Below are positions 45,116-53,031 of a DNA stretch of 64,000 nt, in pieces. The first letter of the stretch is position 1; each line of letters starts with the position of its first letter. Where the stretch lies: positions 166,425-230,424 of the forward strand of contig CAAFZX010000022.1 in assembly GCA_900767675.1 (NCBI GenBank), read 5' to 3'. A program made the translations under genes and the position numbers. The DNA is from an uncultured Collinsella sp. (GTDB lineage: Bacteria > Actinomycetota > Coriobacteriia > Coriobacteriales > Coriobacteriaceae). The notes below the pieces were generated by a model. It worked only from the letters and a program-made list of their open reading frames with translations, searched no databases and was not told the DNA's origin.

Positions 45116-46297
45116 TTACCCGCGCGGCTTGATTTTATCACGCAGGGACTTGAGGTTTTCGAGCGCGGCGTTGAGCGTTTCGTCTCGCTTGGCAAAGTGG
45201 AAACGAACCAGATGGTTGACAGGCTCACGGAAGAAGCTCGAGCCGGGCACAGCGCCCACGCCCACTTTTGAGGCCAGGTCCTCGCAGAACTCGAGGTCGC
45301 TGTCGTAGCCAAACTCCGAGATATCCATCATCACGTAGTAGGCGCCCTGCGGCACGTTGTGCTCAAGACCGATACTGTCGAGCCCTTGGCAGAACAGGTC
45401 GCGCTTGGCGGTGTAGAGGTCGAGGACCTCATCGTAATAGCTGTCGTCGAAGTTGAGAGCGGTAACGACGGCTTCCTGCAGGGGAGCGGCGGCGCCCACG
45501 GTGAGGAAGTCGTGGACCTTCTTGATGCGCTCGGTAATCTCGGCCGGGGCGATGGTGTAGCCCAGGCGCCAGCCGGTGATGGAGTAGGTCTTGGACAGCG
45601 AGCTGCAGCTGATGGTGCGCTCGAACATGCCGGGCAGCGTGGCCATATAGACGTGCTCGTGGGGCGCGTAGACGATGTGCTCGTATACCTCGTCGGTGAT
45701 GCAGTAGGCGTCGTACTTTTTGCACAGGTCGGCGATAAAGGTGAGCTCCTCGCGCGTAAAGACCTTGCCGCAGGGGTTGGAAGGGTTGCACAGGACGATG
45801 GCCTTGGGATCGTTGTCGCGGAAGGCCGCCTTGAGGACCTCGCGATCGAAGTCGAACGTGGGCGGGTTGAGCGGCACATAGATGGGCTCAGCGCCCGAGA
45901 GAATCGTGTCGGCGCCGTAGTTCTCGTAGAACGGCGAGAAGATGACGACCTTGTCCCCGGGGTTCGTAACCGTCATCATGGCGGCCATCATGGCCTCGGT
46001 GGAGCCGCAGGTGACTACGATGTTCTCGTTGGGGTTGATCGGCATGCCCATAAAGTGCTCCTGCTTGGCCGCGAGCGCCTCGCGCATGGCCTGGGAGCCC
46101 CAGGTGATGGAGTACTGGTGATAGAGCGGCTTGGGGTCGGTCGCGATGGCGCTGAGGCTCTCGAGCAGCTGCGCCGGAGGATCGAAGTCGGGGAAGCCCT
46201 GCGAGAGGTTGACGGCGCCATACTTATTGGAGATGCGCGTCATGCGGCGGATGACCGAATCGGTAAATGTCGCCGTGCGGTTGGAGAGTTCTTTCAT
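45116..46297 (-). CDS. Class I/II pyridoxal-phosphate aminotransferase
   Basis: 393 residues; AAAGGAC 7 bases before ATG 46297. PLP lysine is in SLSKTYSITGWRLGY; also NLSQGFPDFDPP, NPSNPCGKV, and substrate Arg in NHLVRFHFAK. Resembles kynurenine/methionine-type aminotransferases (YbdL-like); the amino acid used cannot be told. Confidence 0.87.
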   Translation of the reverse strand: MKELSNRTATFTDSVIRRMTRISNKYGAVNLSQGFPDFDPPAQLLESLSAIATDPKPLYHQYSITWGSQAMREALAAKQEHFMGMPINPNENIVVTCGSTEAMMAAMMTVTNPGDKVVIFSPFYENYGADTILSGAEPIYVPLNPPTFDFDREVLKAAFRDNDPKAIVLCNPSNPCGKVFTREELTFIADLCKKYDAYCITDEVYEHIVYAPHEHVYMATLPGMFERTISCSSLSKTYSITGWRLGYTIAPAEITERIKKVHDFLTVGAAAPLQEAVVTALNFDDSYYDEVLDLYTAKRDLFCQGLDSIGLEHNVPQGAYYVMMDISEFGYDSDLEFCEDLASKVGVGAVPGSSFFREPVNHLVRFHFAKRDETLNAALENLKSLRDKIKPRG

Positions 46298-46407
46298 GCT
46301 TGTCCTTTCGAGCATTTGCAGTGGGGCAAGTTTACTCCTATGAAACCGGTGGGAATTGCTCGAAACGCGCTCGAAAAACTCTTTTCAAAATTCTTGAAAA
46401 TTGGGGC

Positions 46408-46436
46408 TTGCATCGCGTGGCGTTCCTTGCAATAAT
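46408..46436 (+). promoter_or_regulatory. Promoter of the tRNA-His/Lys cluster
   Basis: TTGCAT, 17-base spacer, AATAAT, 26 bases before tRNA-His. Confidence 0.65.
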
Positions 46437-46462
46437 AGTCGAGCGCGAAGCGCACAGGACAC

Positions 46463-46540
46463 GGTGGGTGTAGCTCAGTTGGCTAGAGCGACGGGTTGTG
46501 GTCCCGTAGGTCGAGGGTTCGAGTCCCTTTACCCACCCCA
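46463..46540 (+). tRNA. tRNA-His (anticodon GTG)
   Basis: Extra G at position -1 pairing with C73, anticodon loop TTGTGGT between ACGGG and CCCGT, T-loop TTCGAGT, encoded CCA. Confidence 0.94.
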
Positions 46541-46562
46541 GTTCTTGCTTCGTGTTGATATC

Positions 46563-46638
46563 GGGTCGTTAGCTCAGTTGGTAGAGCAGGGGACTCTTAA
46601 TCCCAAGGTCCAGGGTTCGACCCCCTGACGGCCCACCA
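46563..46638 (+). tRNA. tRNA-Lys (anticodon CTT), copy 1
   Basis: Acceptor GGGTCGT/ACGGCCC, anticodon loop CTCTTAA, T-loop TTCGACC, encoded CCA. Confidence 0.95.
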
Positions 46639-46681
46639 CACGATATCTTTTCTAAAGTCCGCCAGAACGGACTTTAGCTTT

Positions 46682-46754
46682 GGGTCGTTAGCTCAGTTGG
46701 TAGAGCAGGGGACTCTTAATCCCAAGGTCCAGGGTTCGACCCCCTGACGGCCCA
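46682..46754 (+). tRNA. tRNA-Lys (anticodon CTT), copy 2
   Basis: Identical to copy 1 through the discriminator base; followed by CCC rather than CCA. Confidence 0.95.
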
Positions 46755-46770
46755 CCCAAAGTATGTTTAA

Positions 46771-46798
46771 GCGACTGGCTTCGGCTGGTCGCTTTTTT
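46771..46798 (+). terminator. Terminator of the tRNA cluster
   Basis: GCGACTGGC-TTCG-GCTGGTCGC stem followed by six T. Confidence 0.88.
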
Positions 46799-46819
46799 GT
46801 TGACCTCGCATGGGGTCGA

Positions 46820-46912
46820 GCCCGAAAGGGCGCGGAGCAGAGGAAATGCGTAAGCATTTACCAGCGCAGCGCGCAAGGCGCGAAGCGCCGCAGCGGTCGC
46901 CTGCGAAGCAGG
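46820..46912. other. Row of four short tight hairpins
   Basis: GCCC-GAAA-GGGC, AAATGC-GTAA-GCATTT, GGCGC-GAA-GCGCC and CCTGC-GAA-GCAGG follow one another. The first two have GNRA tetraloops. Possibly structured RNA inside the decayed tRNA-Lys duplication. Confidence 0.45.
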
Positions 46913-46914
46913 CT

Positions 46915-46976
46915 GACCCCCTGACGGCCCACCAAAGCATGTTAAGACGGTCAACTTCGGTTGGCCGTCTTTTTTG
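46915..46976 (+). pseudogene. tRNA-Lys 3' remnant plus terminator
   Basis: 20 bases (46915-46934) equal the 3' end of tRNA-Lys with CCA. Then comes a terminator (GACGGTCAAC-TTCG-GTTGGCCGTC, six T) matching the one after copy 2 in layout, and the same downstream GTTGACCTCGCATGGGGTCGA. A tandem duplication that lost the tRNA 5' part. Confidence 0.75.
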
Positions 46977-47058
46977 TTGACCTCGCATGGGGTCGAACCC
47001 GAAGGGCACGGAGCTGAGAAATCTGCACTGTGATTCCTTTAGGGAAAACACGGCTAAA

Positions 47059-47103
47059 GCCCCGTAAGCGTGTTCTCTTTGGGGGAATCCTGCTTACGGG
47101 GCT
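47059..47103. terminator. Inverted repeat at convergent gene ends
   Basis: AGCCCCGTAAGC and GCTTACGGGGCT arms; no T-run. Likely a transcription end for the flavoprotein gene on the minus strand. Confidence 0.4.
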
Positions 47104-47149
47104 CGATGTATGTTGAGAAGTTGTGATCAAACTCAAAGTGAGAATCGAT

Positions 47150-48676
47150 TTAGTCCGCTCGATAGTGCGAACCCAGGCTTTCGGCTCGCTTGCGCATAGC
47201 TTTGACCATCTCCGTTGCCAGCTTAATCTGCGATTGCAGGCGAGCGAGGGCTGCGATTTCGCTGTCCGGGGCTTTCTGTGTGCTCAAGGTCGTTGCCTCC
47301 GTCTTCAAGCCCTCAAGCTCGTGTAGTGCCTTGGATAGGCCCGTCTCGGTTCTGTTGATCATGCAATAGGTGCTCATTGTGTGTTTGAGGCTGCGGGTCA
47401 GGCGTTCGACATCTGTTGTGGCAATGCCGTGCTGGGGGAGGGCGATATCCGCCTTCAGGGCTGCCTCAGGCTCTTTCTGCGCTGCAAGGGCTGCCGATGC
47501 GCCAGCGATGCGCCCAAACACGATGCCGTTGGCGCTTGACAGGCCGCCAATGCGATCGGCGCCGTGCATGCCGCCTGTCGCCTCACCGCAAGCGTATAGA
47601 CCCGCAACACCGGTTGCGGCTGCCTTGTCGATCTTGATGCCGCCGTTGGCGGCGTGGGCATACATCGCCACGCGCATCTCGTCGCTCGGCGCGATACCAT
47701 GCTCGTCTTGCAGCCAGGTGGCAAATGTCTGCACAAACTCGGGGACGTCCTCGCGGGGGAAGTCGTAGTGGAGTGCCAGGCCTTCGGGACCTGCCTGGTC
47801 GATGACGAGATCGATAGCGCGGGAGGCCAAGCGTGACGTGAAGGGGCCATATCCGGAGCGCTGCTCGAGCAGATCCTTGAGTTTATCGTCGTCGATATCG
47901 ACCGGCTGGTCGAACTTGACGTAGCGCCAGGTTTTCTCGTTAAAGACAAGGTTTCGCTTGGGCTCGATAAAGCCGGGCATCATCTGCATGAACTCTATAT
48001 TAGTAAGGGACGCACCGTGCACCAGTGCGATGGCCTGCGAGGAGCTGAGCACATCGGCGGAAGTGAGGCTTCGCTCGAACAGGCCACCCGTGCCGCCCGC
48101 AGCGATGATAGTGGCCTTGGCTGCCATAGGCACGAGATGCTTGTTTGCGCGGTCGTAGAGCACGGCGCCGGTAATCTTTCCGGTTGTGTCCTCAACAAGG
48201 TCGATAAGTTCGTGGCGGGGGAGCAGGCGAATGCCGAGCGACTCGATCTGGGTCGTCAGAGCGTCCTCAAGAGGCTTGCGGGTGAGGCCGCGCCACATAC
48301 GCGTCTTATGGTCAAAGCAGGGGATAAACTGCTTCTGCTGGGCACTCTCGGCACTTTGCGGACGCTTGAGCTCAACACCTAGATCCCGCTCGAGCCATTG
48401 GATGGCCTGAGGAATACCGTGGACAAACGTCTGGACGAGCGTAGGGTCGGCAACACCGCCGCCCACGGCCTGGATGGTATCGATGAGGTCCTGCTCGTCG
48501 CCCTCGTCGACGGGGCCAATAAGGCCCAGACCCCAGGTGCCCGGGAAAAAGCTCGATCCGCTCATGGTCTTGCCGGCGCTTGCGATGGCAACGGTTGCAC
48601 CCGTGCGTGCCGCTTCGATGGCGGCGCAAAGGCCCGCAATGCCAGATCCAATTACCAGTACATCAGTCGATTCCAT
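47150..48676 (-). CDS. FAD-dependent oxidoreductase of the fumarate reductase/L-aspartate oxidase family
   Basis: 508 residues; AAAGGA precedes ATG 48676. FAD-binding GSGIAGLCAAIEAARTGA at residues 10-27, ATIIAAGGTGGLF, and GGMHGADRIGGLSSANGIVFG near the C-terminal FAD loop. A helical C-terminal domain follows. Could be L-aspartate oxidase (NAD synthesis), fumarate reductase or a related soluble flavoprotein; no nadA/nadC or haem partners are adjacent, so I leave the role open. Confidence 0.78.
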   Translation of the reverse strand: MESTDVLVIGSGIAGLCAAIEAARTGATVAIASAGKTMSGSSFFPGTWGLGLIGPVDEGDEQDLIDTIQAVGGGVADPTLVQTFVHGIPQAIQWLERDLGVELKRPQSAESAQQKQFIPCFDHKTRMWRGLTRKPLEDALTTQIESLGIRLLPRHELIDLVEDTTGKITGAVLYDRANKHLVPMAAKATIIAAGGTGGLFERSLTSADVLSSSQAIALVHGASLTNIEFMQMMPGFIEPKRNLVFNEKTWRYVKFDQPVDIDDDKLKDLLEQRSGYGPFTSRLASRAIDLVIDQAGPEGLALHYDFPREDVPEFVQTFATWLQDEHGIAPSDEMRVAMYAHAANGGIKIDKAAATGVAGLYACGEATGGMHGADRIGGLSSANGIVFGRIAGASAALAAQKEPEAALKADIALPQHGIATTDVERLTRSLKHTMSTYCMINRTETGLSKALHELEGLKTEATTLSTQKAPDSEIAALARLQSQIKLATEMVKAMRKRAESLGSHYRAD

Positions 48677-48810
48677 CGAATTCCTTTCTCGTCCGGCGCA
48701 TTGTCGCATGGCTGATCGGCAAATGTCTTGCAAAGGACTCACGTTTCGGTAAAGGGCAAATATGGCAGGTGGGCGTCGAGAGTGTCCGATCGCTCTGCCC
48801 CCATCCCCTC

Positions 48811-48881
48811 AATAAGTTGCGGTGAAATAGGGACTGTTTTGGCATGTGAAGGCGTTATTCAGTACGTATATCACCGCAACT
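48811..48881. repeat. Palindromic interspersed repeat, family B copy 2
   Basis: AGTTGCGGTGAAATAGGGAC followed by a diverged right arm ATATCACCGCAACT; matches 12729-12797, including the preceding ATCCCCTCAATAA. Confidence 0.7.
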
Positions 48882-48916
48882 GATATACCGGTGATGGGCT
48901 ACTTATGGCAGCGTGA

Positions 48917-48952
48917 ATAAAAAAGAGCCACTACCTCGAAAGGTAGCGGCTC
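48917..48952 (-). terminator. Terminator of the GGGtGRT operon
   Basis: GAGCCGCTACCT-TTCG-AGGTAGTGGCTC on the minus strand followed by a T-run. Confidence 0.85.
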
Positions 48953-48987
48953 CAAAGCTCAACTATATGAGCATCGCGCGGGCGCGA

Positions 48988-49992
48988 TTAGGCCTTGAGA
49001 GCCTCCTCGACGGCGACAGCGCAGGCGACGGTGGCACCGACCATGGGGTTGTTGCCCATGCCGATGAGACCCATCATGTCGACGTGCGCAGGCACGGAGG
49101 AAGAACCGGCGAACTGGGCGTCGGAGTGCATACGGCCCATGGTGTCGGTCATGCCGTAAGAGGCAGGGCCGGCGCCCATGTTGTCCGGGTGCAGGGTACG
49201 GCCAGTGCCGCCACCAGAAGCGACGGAGAAGTACTTCTTGCCAGCCTCGAGGCGCTCCTTCTTGTAGGTGCCAGCGACGGGGTGCTGGAAGCGCGTGGGG
49301 TTGGTGGAGTTACCGGTGATCGAGATGTCAACGTTCTCGTGCCACATGATGGCAACGCCCTCGCGGACGTCGTCGGAGCCGTAGCAGTTAACGGCAGCGC
49401 GGGGACCATCGGAGTAGGGGATGGTCTCGACGACCTTGAGCTCGCCCGTGTAGTAGTCGAACTGGGTCTTCACGTAGGTGAAGCCGTTGATGCGGGCGAT
49501 GATCTGAGCAGCGTCCTTGCCCAGACCGTTGAGGATGACGCGCAGCGGCTTCTTGCGAGCCTTGTTGGCGTTCAGAGCCAGGCCGATAGCGCCCTCAGCG
49601 GCAGCGAAGGACTCGTGGCCGGCCAGGAAGGCGAAGCACTCGGTGTCGTCGGAGAGCAGCATAGCGCCCAGGTTGCCGTGGCCCAGACCGACCTTGCGGT
49701 CCTCGGCGACGGAGCCCGGAACGGTGAAGGCCTGGATGCCCTCGCCGATGATGGCAGCAGCCTCAGAAGCGGACTTGGCGCCACGCTTGACAGCGAGAGC
49801 GCAGCCGAGGGTGTAGGCCCACTCAGCGTTCTGGAAGGCGATGGACTGGGTGTTGTTGACGATCTCACGCGGGTTGAAGCCCTTGTCGGTGCAGATCTGC
49901 AGAGCTTCCTCGAGGGAGGCGATGCCGTTGTCGGCGAGGCACTTGTTGATCTTGTCAGCGCGGCGCTCGTAACCTTCGAACGTAACAGTCAT
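48988..49992 (-). CDS. GGGtGRT protein
   Basis: 334 residues. The name-giving GGGTGRTLHPDNMGAGPA lies at about residues 263-280. The family is of unknown function, found in anaerobes next to a NifU-like scaffold, as here. VETIPYSDGPRAAVNCYGSDD and AHVDMMGLIGMGNNPMVGA are conserved-looking blocks. Codon use is strongly biased, hinting at high expression. Confidence 0.85.
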   Translation of the reverse strand: MTVTFEGYERRADKINKCLADNGIASLEEALQICTDKGFNPREIVNNTQSIAFQNAEWAYTLGCALAVKRGAKSASEAAAIIGEGIQAFTVPGSVAEDRKVGLGHGNLGAMLLSDDTECFAFLAGHESFAAAEGAIGLALNANKARKKPLRVILNGLGKDAAQIIARINGFTYVKTQFDYYTGELKVVETIPYSDGPRAAVNCYGSDDVREGVAIMWHENVDISITGNSTNPTRFQHPVAGTYKKERLEAGKKYFSVASGGGTGRTLHPDNMGAGPASYGMTDTMGRMHSDAQFAGSSSVPAHVDMMGLIGMGNNPMVGATVACAVAVEEALKA

Positions 49993-50010
49993 AGTTATTT
50001 CCCTCCCTTT

Positions 50011-50745
50011 CTACTCGTGAACCGGGAACACGCTGGCGACGGAGTGAGTCTCCTCGTCGGTGCGCGGGTCGATGTACTTGGCAGCGTTCTCCCACTGACC
50101 ATAGTGGCCCATAGCGCCAGCGATGGCCTCCTCGGGGGTCTTGCCGGCCTTGACGGCGTCGGTGAACTTACCGAGGTTCAGGAACTCGAACGCGATGATC
50201 TCGTTCTTGTCGTTGAGAGCCATGCGGGTGACGTAGCCCTGAGCGAGCTCGAGGTAACGAGCGCCCTTGGCCTTGGTGCCGAACATGGTACCGACCTGAG
50301 AGCGAAGGCCCTTGCCGAGGTCGTCGAGGGAGGCGCCCACGGGCAGGCCGCCCTCGGAGAACGCGGTCTGGCTGCGGCCGTAAACGATCTGCAGGAAGAT
50401 CTCGCGCATAGCAACGTTGATGGCGTCGCAGACGAGGTCGGTGTTGAGGGCCTCGAGGATGGTCTTGCCGGGAAGGATCTCGGAAGCCATGGCGGCAGAG
50501 TGGGTCATGCCCGAGCAGCCGATGGTCTCAACGAGGGCCTCCTCGATGATGCCGTCCTTGACGTTCAGCGTGAGCTTGCAGGCGCCCTGCTGAGGTGCGC
50601 ACCAACCCACACCGTGCGTAAGACCGGAGATGTCGGAAATCTCCTTAGCCTGGACCCACTTGCCCTCCTCGGGGATGGGTGCGGGGCCGTGGTATGCACC
50701 CTTGGCAACGGGGCACATGTTCTCCACTTCCTGTGAGTACTGCAT
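50011..50745 (-). CDS. NifU-like iron-sulfur cluster scaffold protein
   Basis: 244 residues; GAGAGG precedes ATG 50745. Scaffold-type cysteines are in HGVGWCAPQQGACKL and ETIGCSGMTHSAAMASE. It is the first gene of a two-gene unit with the GGGtGRT gene (18 bases apart). It is separate from the suf operon, so it likely serves a dedicated target. Confidence 0.85.
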   Translation of the reverse strand: MQYSQEVENMCPVAKGAYHGPAPIPEEGKWVQAKEISDISGLTHGVGWCAPQQGACKLTLNVKDGIIEEALVETIGCSGMTHSAAMASEILPGKTILEALNTDLVCDAINVAMREIFLQIVYGRSQTAFSEGGLPVGASLDDLGKGLRSQVGTMFGTKAKGARYLELAQGYVTRMALNDKNEIIAFEFLNLGKFTDAVKAGKTPEEAIAGAMGHYGQWENAAKYIDPRTDEETHSVASVFPVHE

Positions 50746-51137
50746 GCCTCTCCTCTCTATCGTGTTGGCGTCCCGTCTGGGGGTCGTGGCTGGCGATTGC
50801 CGGGCGACCCTTCGAAAGGGACATGACATGCAGCACTTATAATACCGCGAAATGCACGGAATATTCGGCGAACGGATCAGTTTTCGTAGCGAGAAGCGCG
50901 GAACTTTCAATTGAAGCGATTTAACAAAGCTGTTTGCGGCTGTGCGGTTCGCTGAAGGGGGTCGGTTCTGTTCAAGCTTTTGACTATGTCGCGTTGTCTG
51001 ACCTGTAGCTATGATGCCGTTCGCCGCCTGTATACTGCCTTTTGCCGTGTGGCGTAGTTGTTTTGCGTGAATGTTTTGATGGCACGCTTCAATCGTGCTG
51101 TATTGGATGGCAAGCAGATCCCGGCGAAGGGAGCGTC
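50746..51137. other. Divergent intergenic region upstream of RAYT gene
   Basis: 392 bases. On the minus strand TATTAT (about 50836-50841) may be the -10 of the NifU-like/GGGtGRT unit. No ORF or clear hairpin array is seen. Confidence 0.3.
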
Positions 51138-51941
51138 ATGCAGCGCGTTTGGAGAACGGTTACCGGCTTTTACCATGTCTGTGCCCGCGGTACAGGCAAG
51201 CAACTGATCTTTGAGACCGATGACGACCGCTGGGAGTTTCTGGAACTGATGCGCGACTGCTGCCGGGAGGCGGGGGTGACAATCGTGGCGTGGTGCCTTA
51301 TGGACGACCACGTGGATCTGGTGCTTTTGGATTATGAGGACGAAATGAGCGCAGCCATGCAGCGGTTGCTGCTGACGTATGCCCGTCGGTTCAATAAGCG
51401 CACTGGGCGCGCGGGCTGCCTGTTTCGTGAGCGTTTTGAGCGCCGCTCGCTCGATACCGACTGGCAGGTGATGGAGGCTATTCGCTCCGTACATGCCAAT
51501 CCGCAGGAGGCGGGTATTGCTCTGATTGAGCGCTATCCGTGGAGCAGCTTTGCCGAGTATCTACGGGCCTATGACAACGATATGACGAGGGGATTTTCCG
51601 ACCCTTCATGCGTGCTTGAGCTTTTCGGTTCTGCTAAGGCTTTTATTGCCTATTCGCTTTCGACGCCCGACAGCGGCGAGCCAGCGCTGTGCGATATGAA
51701 AGAGACGGAGTGGGAACGCCACGCCTTTGCCGAAAAGTTGGCGAAGGGGCTCGGGGTTCCGCTCCACGTGGTTAAAGCCGCACCGTCGGCGCAACGCAAT
51801 GTCGTTATTCTTGGATTGCACGATGCTGGTTTTACGGTGCGTCAGATTGAGCGGTATACGGGGATTGGCAAAAGTACCGTTTCTCGTATTGTGCGCGCCC
51901 GTGCGCGAGCGGCGGTGCGGACTGGCGGAAACGTGGTGTAG
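51138..51941 (+). mobile_element. REP-associated tyrosine transposase (RAYT)-like gene
   Basis: 267 residues; GAAGGGAG precedes ATG 51138. Y1/IS200-like fold: FYHVCARGTGKQLIF, then CLMDDHVDLVLL where RAYTs normally have NHxH, so the second metal His is Asp; the catalytic Tyr is in LLTYARRFNKRTG. CLFRERFERRSL and VHANPQEAGI match RAYTs. The C-terminal 60 residues add a helix-turn-helix (FTVRQIERYTGIGKSTVSRIV). Single copy, intact frame; may be domesticated. Confidence 0.82.
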
Positions 51942-52596
51942 GGCCGCCGGTGCACCGCAGCTGGGGTCGCCCATACGCCACAGCTATTGTTCTAAAAGCT
52001 CGGGTACGGTAACTGCACTTCTTAATTTGCATAGAACAGACGCCGTTATGCATAAAAAACGCCTTAGCTCGGTTTTGCCCGTACCTACCCCCGTCTGCGC
52101 CGTGCAAAAAGTGGAGTTTTCTGCATCGTGGTACTGTCGGCACCGCCGTAATTTTGCAACATACGGGCTCTGAAGCTATTTATGCCTGCCGATGCGCTTC
52201 CGAAGCTCATGTTTGCGCCCCTGAGACCACGATTCTTGTTCTAAAACGCAATATAAAGGCCACTGGAGATGTTGATTAACGCTTCCAATGCGTATGCACA
52301 CGGCTTGGCGTGCTGAATATTCGCAAAAATGCACGCCGCACCCTATGGGACCCATCTGCGGCAGGCGTGAGGCGAGCCGGAGCCCAGCAAGACGAGGCTT
52401 GGGACATTGCCTGGCGTGCCCGTGGTCCAGTCACAAGCTTTAGTACGGTGGAAAGCGCTCGTGTTCGCGGTTGGCCGTGCGATAAATGACAGACGGGGCG
52501 TCGGACGCATGGGCTGCGTGTGCGCTCGTTATGAAAAAGCCGAGCCGCCCGTATCGGGCGGCTCGGCAATCAAAATCCTTGGATTTGGGGCATCCG
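51942..52596. other. Non-coding stretch between RAYT gene and suf operon
   Basis: About 600 bases without a credible gene. TTGTTCTAAAA occurs twice (near 51985 and 52230), and several short inverted repeats are present. Only the suf terminator at its end is clear. Confidence 0.4.
52539..52567 (-). terminator. Terminator of the suf operon
   Basis: GCCGAGCCGCCCG-ATA-CGGGCGGCTCGGC perfect stem followed by TTTTT on the minus strand. Confidence 0.92.
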
Positions 52597-53031
52597 CTAC
52601 TGGTTAGCTTGCCCCTCGAGCATGCCGTCGAGGGTGCGCCAGGCGAGCTCGGCGCACTTGACGCGGGCGGGCATGTGCGAGATGTCCTGAAGCTGGGCAG
52701 CCTCGTCCAAGTCTTCCAGGTCCTCCTCGGAGAGCTGCTCGCCGCGGATCATGGCGAGGAAGAGCCCGGCCAGGCGGCGTGCCTCCTCGACCGTCTCGCC
52801 GGTGATGAGGTCGGCCATGATGTCGGCGCTTGCCTGGCTGATGGCGCAGCCGTGGCCGGTAAAGGATGCCTCCTCGATCACGTTGTTCTCGACACGCAGC
52901 TGCAAGGTGAGTTCGTCACCGCAGCTGGGGTTGATGCCGTCGTGCTCGTGCGTGGGGGCATCCATCTCGTACTTATAGTCGGGGTGCGAGTTGTGCTCCA
53001 TAAACGTGGTAGAGGTGTAGAGGTTACCCAT
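52597..53031 (-). CDS. sufU: SufU iron-sulfur assembly protein
   Basis: 144 residues; start 53031 overlaps the sufS stop by 8 bases. Zinc/cluster ligands: NPSCGDEL with Asp, GHGCAISQASADIM, and ARVKCAELAW. In Gram-positives SufU accepts sulfur from SufS and is needed for SUF assembly. Confidence 0.92.
   Translation of the reverse strand: MGNLYTSTTFMEHNSHPDYKYEMDAPTHEHDGINPSCGDELTLQLRVENNVIEEASFTGHGCAISQASADIMADLITGETVEEARRLAGLFLAMIRGEQLSEEDLEDLDEAAQLQDISHMPARVKCAELAWRTLDGMLEGQANQ

Noticed and set aside
46820..46934. Integrated element between tRNA-Lys and its repeated 3' end
   Set aside because: Only about 180 bases lie between the two tRNA ends and no integrase gene is present, so at most an excision scar remains.
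48913..50736. 607-codon plus-strand ORF opposite the GGGtGRT operon
   Set aside because: Shadow ORF in a high-GC, codon-biased region; runs through the operon terminator hairpin.
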